Assembly: GCA_964445645.1 (NCBI GenBank)
Contig: CAYULH010000004.1
Coordinates: forward strand, 1 to 64,000
Reading direction: 5' to 3'
Source: Aureispira sp964445645
Lineage (GTDB): Bacteria > Bacteroidota > Bacteroidia > Chitinophagales > Saprospiraceae
Length of the DNA stretch: 64,000 nt
Shown here: positions 1-6,973 of the stretch, piece by piece
Layout: each line of letters starts with the position of its first letter
How positions within the stretch are numbered: the stretch's first letter is position 1
Program-made: the position numbers and the translations under genes
Notes under the pieces: generated by a model
Database searches by the model: none
What the model was told of the DNA's origin: nothing
What the model saw: the letters and a program-made list of their open reading frames with translations, nothing else

Positions 1-53
1 GCTAGTGCAAAAGAATCATTTTTTAGTCCGAGAACTTTTTTAAGACTACTTAA
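1..53. repeat. Right-end fragment of a dispersed MITE-like element
   Basis: This matches the last 50-odd bases of the elements at 5985-6183 and 60736-60979: the GCTAG core, AAAAGAATC, a T-run followed by TAGT, then ACTTTTTTAA and the CTACTTAA terminus at 46-53. The rest of the copy lies left of the window edge. It ends 20 bp before the first gene and may therefore contribute to its leader. Confidence 0.75.
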
Positions 54-73
54 ACGTTGAAACACAAAAATTT

Positions 74-706
74 ATGAAACTAGCATTTATAGGAATTGGG
101 AATGTAGGATTTGCATTGGCTAATAATTTGCAACAAAAAGGACATGAAATCCTAATTGCACACGATGATTTACAGAGCGAAAGCATCCAACAAGCGCAGG
201 CCAAAAACCCTGCTTTTGGTGCCTTCACCATTCAAGAAGCTGTCAATAAAGCAGATGTTGTTTTTTTGGCTACGCCTTTCAAAATTAACGAAAGTATTGT
301 ATCGGCCATTGATTTTCAGGGCAAGGTGCTGATTGATTGTACCAATCCTGTTGGGCCGGGCATATCGCATGGCTTAAAAAGCGAAATTTCGGGGGCCGAA
401 AAAGTACAGGAATGGGCCAATAATGCTCAAGTGGTTAAGGCATATACGATTTATGGTTTTGAGAATTTGAACAATTCTAGTTTTCCCGATTATAATGTAA
501 AACCCGTGATGTTGATAGCCGGCGATGATGCAGCAAGCAAGGCGGTGGTAACGGAACTCAATACTGATTTAGGATTTGATACCTTAGATACAGGGGCTTT
601 GTCTCAATCGCTCCACTTGGAGCACATGACGCTGCTCTGGGTAAAAATGGTGCGTGCCAATGGGCATCATCCGAACTTTACTTGGGCTTACTTGGAGCGT
701 GGGTAG
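74..706 (+). CDS. NAD(P)-binding oxidoreductase, F420-dependent reductase-like (COG2085 type)
   Basis: The 210-residue protein opens with a strand-turn-helix and GIGNVG (GxGxxG dinucleotide-binding motif at residues 7-12), followed by ADVVFLATPF and LIDCTNPVGPG. This is the layout of the small Rossmann family that includes NADPH:F420 oxidoreductases and YeaT/STEAP-like reductases. No separate F420 signature can be confirmed, so the electron acceptor is unknown; many Bacteroidota homologues are simply called NAD(P)-binding proteins. It is a soluble cytoplasmic enzyme without signal peptide. It is followed by a strong terminator at 778-813 and appears monocistronic. The ATG at 74 is the only start giving a complete GxGxxG fold at the N-terminus. 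Confidence 0.8.
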   Translation: MKLAFIGIGNVGFALANNLQQKGHEILIAHDDLQSESIQQAQAKNPAFGAFTIQEAVNKADVVFLATPFKINESIVSAIDFQGKVLIDCTNPVGPGISHGLKSEISGAEKVQEWANNAQVVKAYTIYGFENLNNSSFPDYNVKPVMLIAGDDAASKAVVTELNTDLGFDTLDTGALSQSLHLEHMTLLWVKMVRANGHHPNFTWAYLERG

Positions 707-777
707 GGTTTTGGGGGTTAGATATTGAAAAACCAATAATCTGGTCATGGACTAGGTTGATAGTAAAAATAAATTTA

Positions 778-813
778 ACAGGAGTTTTCTACAGAATGAA
801 AACTCCTGTTTTT
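778..813 (+). terminator. Rho-independent terminator of the oxidoreductase gene
   Basis: A perfect 12-bp stem, ACAGGAGTTTTC (778-789) with GAAAACTCCTGT (798-809), has an 8-nt loop and is followed by a T-run. It sits between two convergent genes; only the plus strand has the terminal T-tract next to the stem. Confidence 0.85.
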
Positions 814-836
814 GGTTTAGTTGATATAGCCATTGA

Positions 837-2180
837 CTATCGTTTCTTCGTTATTCTAATTTTTAGCAATTTTCGTATTCTATCAAAATCAGAGTTTCCC
901 ATTCCCTTTTGTTCAAGTGTATTGAGATCTTCTTTTATTACATCTACCCACTTTCGTTTATCTGGTAATTTTTGCCATCTCTTATAATAGAGAAAAGCTT
1001 TTTCTGCCTCAGGATAATTTCCCTTGAGTAAGTGAAAGAGTCCCAGATTACCTCTCATGTACATGTTTTCAGCATTATAAGTAAGTGATTTTCTCAAATA
1101 TTGTCCAGCAGTATCTATATCATTCATTAATATAGAATACCACGCAATAGAGTTATATGTGTTACCTATCCATTGAGAACCATAAGTATTTTTAAGTTTG
1201 GGATTATTCAATACAAAATTGATTGCTGTAAGCATTTTTTCCCTAGCTTCACTATAGTGACCTAATGTTGAGGAAGCATTAGCTTCACTAAACCAATGCT
1301 TAACTTTATCCATATTTTGTTCAAGTTCCTCTCGCTCTTGTTTTAACTTTTCTCTATGCTTAACCTCTGCATCCTTTAGAGCAAAATTATTAGTCTCACT
1401 AAAACAATTTTCCATTTCTGAATTTTTCATTGTTTCCTGAGTGTATTCATTTTGCTTCATCCAATAACTAGGTAGATGTTTATTGCTAATTTTATCAACT
1501 AAACAATTACAAACATCATCTTTACCTGCTTCTTGTGTATAAAACCATTGTAGACATTTCAATTTAAGATTATTCTTACTCTCAGCTGTCCATTCATCAA
1601 CATAGACACTGTTTTGGACTAATGCAACTACCTCTATATATATGTGTACACCACTCATAGTCTTAGGATTTTTCAACCCTAAAAAGAATCTACCAGATCG
1701 CACGTCATCTACACGCACCACTGCTTGCTTGGTATTTAAAGTTGTTCCCTCGGTTATGTAGTAGAAAGTCCCTCCACTATTATCCCATTTTTCAATAAAT
1801 GGAGTCCTATTATCAGCCGTCAATAAATAAACATCTATATTATCCGTACCAGCTGGCACTGATAGCTGATCTACTAATGGAGCAATTGCTTGGGTTGCTT
1901 TAACAACTCGCGTTCCTATTTGTAATGCTAATTTCAAATTCTTGACCAAACTCTGGTCTCCTGGAGATGTAGAAAAACTGTAATACCATGCTACAGTATT
2001 TGGCGGCAAATCAAAGGGTATGGTAACTCTAGACCTACCATTTAGAGAAGCTTTAAACCCACCATTTAAAAAAATTGATCGTTGCTCTACAATGGTTGTT
2101 GTAGTTCTTTCGACCTTTGTATACTGGGCTTTTGATTGAGAGTAGAAAAACAGCAATAATATTGCTAAATAATATTTCAT
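837..2180 (-). CDS. Secreted TPR-containing protein of unknown function
   Basis: The 447-residue product begins with a signal peptide (hydrophobic run, then SQSKAQ with probable cleavage after AQ near residue 18). Residues 20-200 look like a beta-rich extracellular domain. Residues 270-300 are a charged coiled-coil-like stretch (KHREKLKQEREELEQNMDK), and residues 300-420 contain tetratricopeptide-like helices such as LGLFHLLKGNYPEAEKAF. The middle holds several cysteines (KCLQWF, DVCNCLV, ENCF) that could form disulfides. I do not recognise the N-terminal domain. It follows the HSDR_N-type gene on the same strand after a 68-bp gap. Probably periplasmic or outer-membrane associated. Confidence 0.7.
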   Translation of the reverse strand: MKYYLAILLLFFYSQSKAQYTKVERTTTTIVEQRSIFLNGGFKASLNGRSRVTIPFDLPPNTVAWYYSFSTSPGDQSLVKNLKLALQIGTRVVKATQAIAPLVDQLSVPAGTDNIDVYLLTADNRTPFIEKWDNSGGTFYYITEGTTLNTKQAVVRVDDVRSGRFFLGLKNPKTMSGVHIYIEVVALVQNSVYVDEWTAESKNNLKLKCLQWFYTQEAGKDDVCNCLVDKISNKHLPSYWMKQNEYTQETMKNSEMENCFSETNNFALKDAEVKHREKLKQEREELEQNMDKVKHWFSEANASSTLGHYSEAREKMLTAINFVLNNPKLKNTYGSQWIGNTYNSIAWYSILMNDIDTAGQYLRKSLTYNAENMYMRGNLGLFHLLKGNYPEAEKAFLYYKRWQKLPDKRKWVDVIKEDLNTLEQKGMGNSDFDRIRKLLKIRITKKR

Positions 2181-2248
2181 AGTATTTATACTTTAAAGCC
2201 CCAAACTCACCTAAGCTAGTAGCTTTATTAATTTTACTTTTCTTATGC

Positions 2249-3334
2249 TTATACTGCTTGTTCATCAATAAATTTAGAAGCAGAAGCAATTATTCTTTCT
2301 TTATGAGTATAAATATCTTCAATTTTTTCTATCAGAATTTTTTCACTTTTTTTCTCAACATCAAAAACTTCAAGATATTTTTTACTCCTATTTAGCCATA
2401 ATCTACAAATACATTTGCGATTATTATTATCAAGTAAAATACTAAAATAGCTTTTCGTATCTCTGTAAAACACTCTATCAGACGCTATAATTGGTAAAAG
2501 AATAGCCTGAATAACTCTATATCCCTGCAATTCCTCTTCTGTAGTTTCAATCCCGTTATCTTCTTCTTCCGTAGCTTCCGAATCTTGTTCGTCCTCATAG
2601 CTAGATGCACTGTCTTCTTCAATATTATTATCAATAACTTTAGAAAGTCTGTCATTTATAATTTCCTTAATAAGCAAGGAACTAGACTTTTGTGTAAGTA
2701 TTTTGAATTGCTCTAAAACCCTAGATGTCACTTTTCCAGAATACACTTGTCTAGCAATAAGTTTTACAAACTCATCACTAGGGTGATTTAGTTCTTGTGC
2801 CAAAATATCTTTAATTTCTTTAGAATATTTCAGGTCACTAGCATTATCAAGGATTGTATCAATATCAAAATTTGATTTTTGAAACCGTTTTAACGCATTG
2901 ATGTTGTTCTCTGTAATTTTAGTGATCGAAAATTCAAAAAATGGTTTTTCATCCATTTTATTTTTTTCCTCAAGATCAGCATAAAAGCGGTAAGAAATTC
3001 CATTCGTAAGAATAGCAAACCGAGCTTCAACTACATGGAAATATCTAAACAATTGGGATTGATGTACATCAAGTTGCTGCTGCCAACTTTTACACTCAAT
3101 AATAATGGTCGGTTTTTCATCTATGCAAATGCAATAATCCACCTTCTCGCCCTTTTTTGTGCCAATGTCTGCTGTAAATTCTGGAATAACTTCCATAGGA
3201 TTAAACACATCATATCCAAGAGCCTGGATAAAAGGCATGATAAAAGCATTTTTAGTTGCCTCTTCTGTTCCTACTTGAGCTTTCATTTTTTCTACTCTAT
3301 CACCAATCTGTTTTAACCGATCTATTAAGTCCAT
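2249..3334 (-). CDS. Orphan restriction-endonuclease-like protein with HSDR_N-type nuclease domain
   Basis: The 361-residue protein has the core of the type I restriction R-subunit N-terminal nuclease (HSDR_N/PD-(D/E)xK). A helix with EEATKNAFIMPFIQALGYDV is followed by KVDYCICID (catalytic D) and IIIECKSW (the ExK), then LFRYF and FAILTNG, typical of this family. The C-terminal half (residues 200-361) has an acidic linker (EDEQDSEATEEEDNGIE) and then a domain I do not recognise. No helicase motor, methyltransferase or specificity subunit is encoded nearby, so it is not part of a recognisable type I system. Such stand-alone proteins are widespread and usually annotated only as restriction endonuclease; a role in defence is inference. 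Confidence 0.75.
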   Translation of the reverse strand: MDLIDRLKQIGDRVEKMKAQVGTEEATKNAFIMPFIQALGYDVFNPMEVIPEFTADIGTKKGEKVDYCICIDEKPTIIIECKSWQQQLDVHQSQLFRYFHVVEARFAILTNGISYRFYADLEEKNKMDEKPFFEFSITKITENNINALKRFQKSNFDIDTILDNASDLKYSKEIKDILAQELNHPSDEFVKLIARQVYSGKVTSRVLEQFKILTQKSSSLLIKEIINDRLSKVIDNNIEEDSASSYEDEQDSEATEEEDNGIETTEEELQGYRVIQAILLPIIASDRVFYRDTKSYFSILLDNNNRKCICRLWLNRSKKYLEVFDVEKKSEKILIEKIEDIYTHKERIIASASKFIDEQAV

Positions 3335-3485
3335 TTTGTTCTGTTTATGGGTAAAATATAATTAACTTGAATTATTACACCAATGTTATAACACAAAAAA
3401 ACATAAATATTCTTAAAAGAAACAAAAAAGTCTATAAAAATTATTAAATATTTTTTTCAAAAAAAATTCTTACTTGGAGCGTAAC

Positions 3486-3519
3486 GTGGTAGCAACGCAA
3501 AGTTTTGCGTTGCTACCAC
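3486..3519. terminator. Perfect 16-bp palindrome overlapping the stop codon of the steroid-reductase-like gene
   Basis: Arms at 3486-3501 and 3504-3519 are exact reverse complements with a 2-nt centre. The minus-strand stop codon (3513-3515) lies inside the right arm. On the minus strand an AT-rich T-containing tract follows further downstream, so it can act as a terminator, though it is also one of several similar GTAG-containing palindromes at gene ends in this window. Confidence 0.6.
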
Positions 3520-4271
3520 AAAAACGGCAACACGGCCTTTCTATTGGCTGGATAATCCTCAAATTTTTGCAGATACCACTGGTGATGTGCCAAGGCTCTG
3601 GGCACCAAATTGGCAAAAGTCCACAAAGCAAAAGAAAAGGCCGGCAAGGCCCACAGCATAATGGCAAAGCCTGTCCATTCTACAATCTCTCCAAATAAGT
3701 TGGGGCAAGACACCCACTTGAACAAGCCACCTTTGGGTATTTTATAGCCTTTCTCGCCCGGTTTTCTCAAATGGAGCAAAATATTATCTGATTGTATATT
3801 AAGGAACATTCCTAGTACAAACAAACCGATTCCTAGTATAAAATAGGGCGAATACAGCCACTCACTCGTATACAAATCCCCATAATTGCCCAAAAAATAG
3901 CCATTCAAAAACCCATTGACCACATTAAAAAAAATAGCCGAGCCCATAATCAGCACCGGCATACGTTTCTCATGATCTCGCTGGCGCAAGGGATAAATGA
4001 CACTTCTATTAAAATAATGCAGCATCCACAACCCCCAAAATAGCCAAGTGACGGTATTGGGGGCGGTTGTTCCTGCAAAGAAAAAATAGCTCAATACCAA
4101 AGGCGAGGGCAATTCCATGATAATCCATCCCAAACGTGCATTGATGGTGGCCCCCCAATCATCCGAAGTGTGCCGCCCAAAGGGAGCGGTTACAAAAAAT
4201 AAAGAAAAAAAAGTCAATACAGCCAGTGCCGTCCAGCCATATACTAAGTAGTAAAAAATTGTAGTGGTCAT
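3513..4271 (-). CDS. 3-oxo-5-alpha-steroid 4-dehydrogenase (steroid 5-alpha-reductase) family membrane protein
   Basis: The 252-residue polytopic protein has about six hydrophobic segments. It carries the C-terminal signature of the steroid 5-alpha-reductase/DET2 family: GYKIPKGGLFKWVSCPN, then GEIVEWTGFA and a terminal HHQWY..KFEDYP..RKAVLPFLW, where NADPH binding is expected. Its length equals that of eukaryotic SRD5A1/DET2 proteins (about 255-265 aa). The family reduces the delta-4 double bond of 3-oxo steroids or enoyl lipids; the bacterial substrate is unknown and may be a lipid other than a steroid. The gene is divergent from the PLP enzyme gene across 138 bp. The stop codon lies within a 16-bp palindrome. 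Confidence 0.85.
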   Translation of the reverse strand: MTTTIFYYLVYGWTALAVLTFFSLFFVTAPFGRHTSDDWGATINARLGWIIMELPSPLVLSYFFFAGTTAPNTVTWLFWGLWMLHYFNRSVIYPLRQRDHEKRMPVLIMGSAIFFNVVNGFLNGYFLGNYGDLYTSEWLYSPYFILGIGLFVLGMFLNIQSDNILLHLRKPGEKGYKIPKGGLFKWVSCPNLFGEIVEWTGFAIMLWALPAFSFALWTFANLVPRALAHHQWYLQKFEDYPANRKAVLPFLW

Positions 4272-4409
4272 GTTTGTTTAGAATTGTTTAGGTGTGAGAA
4301 TAGATAAGAGCAGATAGCTTCTAGTATTGAAATTGCAAAGCAATGCCTCAAATTAAAGCATTTTTCACTAAATTGAACAGAATCCCCTACATACAGCAAT
4401 AGAACCACT

Positions 4410-5360
4410 ATGCAGCAACAAATTATCAACTGCCACCAACAAATCAGCCCTCATATTCATCCAACTCCTGTCCTAACTTCTAGGTTGATTAATCAACTAG
4501 CTGGGGCTGCTTTATTTTTTAAGTGTGAGAATTTTCAGCGCACAGGCTCGTTTAAGATGCGTGGGGCAACCCATGCTATTTTGCAGCTTTCGGACAGCCA
4601 AAGAGCCAAGGGGGTGGTGACGCATTCTTCGGGCAATTTTGCCCAAGCAGTAGCCTTGGCTGCTCAAACTTTGGGCGTAAAAGCCTATATTGTGATGCCC
4701 TCCAATGCACCAGCCGTCAAGAAAAAAGCCGTGCAGAGTTATGGGGGCCAAATCATAGAATGCGAACCCACCATAGCAGCCAGAGCGGCCCATGCCCAAA
4801 AGATTGTAGACGACAAAGGTGCCAGTTTTTTGCACCCGTCCAATGATTGGCCGGTCATTATTGGGCAAGCGACAGCCGCTTGTGAATTGCTGCAAGAACA
4901 CCCGAAGCTCGATACCTTGATTGCCCCTGTAGGCGGCGGTGGCTTGTTGGCGGGTACGGCTTTGGCAGGGCATTATTTTGGTCAAAATTGCCAAGTTATA
5001 GCAGGCGAACCCTTGGCGGCCGATGATGCTTATCGCTCCTTGCAAAGTGGAAAAATTGAAACCAACAGTACTGCCCACACCATAGCTGATGGCTTGCGTA
5101 CGCACTTGGGCGATCAGAACTTTCCTGTTATTCAAAAACATGTACAACAAATCATTAGAGTAACAGAAGCGGAAATTGCAGCAGCATTGGGTTTGCTTTG
5201 GGAACGCCTCAAAATCATCTGTGAACCTTCTTCGGCAGTGGTGCTGGCCGCCATATTAAAACAAAAAGAAACCTTTGCAGGGCAACAAATAGGATTAATT
5301 ATTTCGGGTGGCAATGTGGATATTCCTAAAATTGGCGCATTGCTCCATCAAAACCAATAA
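4410..5360 (+). CDS. PLP-dependent threonine/serine dehydratase or serine racemase family enzyme
   Basis: The 316-residue fold type II PLP enzyme has the lysine motif SFKMRGA (PLP Schiff base at about residue 49), SSGNFAQ for substrate carboxylate binding, the glycine-rich phosphate loop PVGGGGLLAG and a late IISGGN serine/glycine motif. The length fits catabolic threonine dehydratase or serine racemase (about 320 aa); there is no C-terminal ACT domain, which argues against biosynthetic IlvA. The usual SSGNHxQ is SSGNFAQ here. Likely cytoplasmic, producing 2-oxobutyrate/pyruvate or D-serine. It is followed 12 bp later by the alarmone hydrolase gene, probably in one transcript. Confidence 0.85.
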   Translation: MQQQIINCHQQISPHIHPTPVLTSRLINQLAGAALFFKCENFQRTGSFKMRGATHAILQLSDSQRAKGVVTHSSGNFAQAVALAAQTLGVKAYIVMPSNAPAVKKKAVQSYGGQIIECEPTIAARAAHAQKIVDDKGASFLHPSNDWPVIIGQATAACELLQEHPKLDTLIAPVGGGGLLAGTALAGHYFGQNCQVIAGEPLAADDAYRSLQSGKIETNSTAHTIADGLRTHLGDQNFPVIQKHVQQIIRVTEAEIAAALGLLWERLKIICEPSSAVVLAAILKQKETFAGQQIGLIISGGNVDIPKIGALLHQNQ

Positions 5361-5372
5361 AAATTACACTTT

Positions 5373-5924
5373 ATGAGGTGGTCTATAGAACAATTACAAC
5401 GGGCGTGGCAAGTGGCTAGTCAGTTTCACAACGGACAAAAATACAAAGGCCAACAAGAGGGTCAATCGGTGGAATACATCAACCATATCGGAAGTGTGGT
5501 TTTGGAGGTGATGGCTGCCGTGCAACTAGAATCCCAATTGGATGCTGATTTGGCCTTGGCTTGTGCTGCCCTGCACGATACGCTCGAAGATACAGCCCTA
5601 GATTATGTCCGCCTAGAGGCGCAGTTTGGCTCGGCCATAGCCCAAGGGGTGCAAGCCCTCACCAAAAACGAGCAACTGCCCACCAAACAGGAGCAAATGC
5701 AAGACAGCCTTGCACGCATTCGCCAACAGCCCCAATCTGTTTGGGCCGTCAAAATGGCCGATAGAATTTGCAATCTACAGCCTCCACCTTACCATTGGTC
5801 GAGCCAAAAAAAGCAGACTTATCAGCAAGAGGCACAAATGATTTATGAGCAATTGCACCCTTGTAGTCCTTATTTGGCGCAACGTCTACAAGACAAAATC
5901 AAGGCTTATGAGCAGTATTTTTAG
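5373..5924 (+). CDS. HD-domain small alarmone hydrolase-like protein (SpoT/MESH1 hydrolase family)
   Basis: The 183-residue protein is the size of a stand-alone MESH1-type hydrolase. It shows the HD-domain metal ligands in order: H at NHIG (about residue 38), HD at AALHDTLED (about 67-68) and a late D in KMADRICNL. The HDTxED signature is that of RelA/SpoT hydrolase domains, whose function is removal of the 3'-pyrophosphate from (p)ppGpp. There is no synthetase or TGS domain. It is probably co-transcribed with the upstream PLP enzyme gene. Activity on ppGpp rather than NADPH or another nucleotide cannot be told from sequence. Confidence 0.8.
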   Translation: MRWSIEQLQRAWQVASQFHNGQKYKGQQEGQSVEYINHIGSVVLEVMAAVQLESQLDADLALACAALHDTLEDTALDYVRLEAQFGSAIAQGVQALTKNEQLPTKQEQMQDSLARIRQQPQSVWAVKMADRICNLQPPPYHWSSQKKQTYQQEAQMIYEQLHPCSPYLAQRLQDKIKAYEQYF

Positions 5925-5984
5925 GGATTGGGTAAGAAATTCTATTCCCTAACTTATTGTGATTTTGCAATAAGTTTGGTAATT

Positions 5985-6183
5985 TTAAGTAGGTGCAAAA
6001 AAGTAACCGTATAATAAAAAATGAGAGCTTTTGGTCTAGATCAAGGCGAAAAACAAAGCTTTAGCGAGCTAAAGCGCGTATTTTCAACGCCGAACCGAGG
6101 CTCTGCCGAGCTCATAAGCGAAGCGCACTAGCTAGGGCAAAAGAATCGTTTTTTAGTGCGATAACTTTTTTAAGACTACTTAA
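5985..6183. repeat. MITE-like dispersed element, copy 1 (199 bp)
   Basis: The ends are imperfect inverted repeats: TTAAGTAG, four variable bases and AAAAAAGT at the left (5985-6004), mirrored by ACTTTTTT, four bases and CTACTTAA at the right (ending at 6183). Inside is a perfect 8-bp hairpin GCTTTAGC (6058-6065)/GCTAAAGC (6068-6075) and the conserved core ACCGAGGCTCTGCCGAGCTC followed by ATAAGCGAAGCGCACTAGCT. Related copies occur at 1-53, 60736-60979 and, more divergent, 49573-49862. No ORF is inside; it fills the 5925-6221 gap. Confidence 0.8.
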
Positions 6184-6221
6184 GTAGACCCTTTTTATTT
6201 TCTATTTCAACGACCTCGATC

Positions 6222-6908
6222 ATGTCTAGTACCCCCAACGAACTAGCACAACAACTCTTGCTTGCCGTCAAGCTACAGCAGGATAGCCAACCCCTACAAG
6301 ACCAATTGGCACAACTCACCTTGGATGAATTAGAAAAGGATTTGATTTATGCCAAACGCCAAAAAGCCTTCTGGATCAATTGTTACAATGCTTATTTTCT
6401 AATACTAAGAAGGGATCAAAAAGTAGAGAAATCTGCCATTTACACCAAGGCATTTTTCACCATTGCCCAACAAAAATTCACCTTGGATGACGTAGAGCAC
6501 GGCATTTTGAGGCGTTTTCGCTACAAATACTCCTTGGGCTTTTTGCCCCAATTATTTGTACCAGCCCACATCCGCCGCCTAGCTGTAGAGGCCGTGGATT
6601 ATCGCATCCACTTTGCCCTCAACTGTGGGGCCAAGAGCTGCCCACCCATTGCCTTCTACACCCCCAAGGAACTCACCCAACAGCTCAATACTGCTACCCA
6701 GTCCTTCCTAGCCCAAGAAACGGACTTTGATGACGAACGCAAAATCATACTCACCACACGCCTATTCCTGTGGTATTTAGGTGATTTTGGTGGCCCTTGG
6801 GGCATCCGCCAAATTTTCAAAGCACAATTGGATAAAAATGTGAAGGGCTATAAAATCAAATACAAGCCGTATTCTTGGGAAGAGGATTTAGATAATTTTG
6901 TGGCGTAG
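6222..6908 (+). CDS. DUF547 domain-containing protein
   Basis: The 228-residue protein has the DUF547 hallmarks: QKAFWINCYNAYFL near residue 48 and the block HFALNCGAKSCPPIAFY near residues 127-143, with a late FLWYLGDFGG motif. The domain is common in bacteria and in plant proteins with a leucine-zipper partner domain; conserved N, C and H residues suggest a thiol enzyme-like fold, but no activity is established to my knowledge. No signal peptide is visible. It lies directly downstream of MITE-like copy 1. The stop codon (6906-6908) falls inside a 13-bp palindrome shared with the convergent neighbour. Confidence 0.85.
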   Translation: MSSTPNELAQQLLLAVKLQQDSQPLQDQLAQLTLDELEKDLIYAKRQKAFWINCYNAYFLILRRDQKVEKSAIYTKAFFTIAQQKFTLDDVEHGILRRFRYKYSLGFLPQLFVPAHIRRLAVEAVDYRIHFALNCGAKSCPPIAFYTPKELTQQLNTATQSFLAQETDFDDERKIILTTRLFLWYLGDFGGPWGIRQIFKAQLDKNVKGYKIKYKPYSWEEDLDNFVA

Positions 6909-6936
6909 GGACAGCATATATGTTGTCCCTACGCCA
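6901..6936. terminator. Palindromic bidirectional terminator overlapping a stop codon
   Basis: Arms TGGCGTAGGGACA (6901-6913) and TGTCCCTACGCCA (6924-6936) are perfect complements; the 10-nt loop is itself palindromic (CATATATG). A third copy of the arm word (CGTCCCTACGCC) sits at 6969-6980 and contains the stop codon of the opposite gene. Located between convergent genes. Confidence 0.65.
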
Positions 6937-6973
6937 TGTCATATATATTGCCCCTACCCTATATTTCACGTCC

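Noticed and set aside
682..987. 101-codon plus-strand ORF over the first terminator
   Set aside because: It runs through a strong terminator and antisense to the TPR gene end; no family match.
2053..2289. 78-codon minus ORF between two genes
   Set aside because: It overlaps the ends of both flanking genes and has low complexity.
4512..5150. 212-codon antisense ORF in the PLP enzyme gene
   Set aside because: It is opposite a clearly conserved gene and has no recognisable domain.
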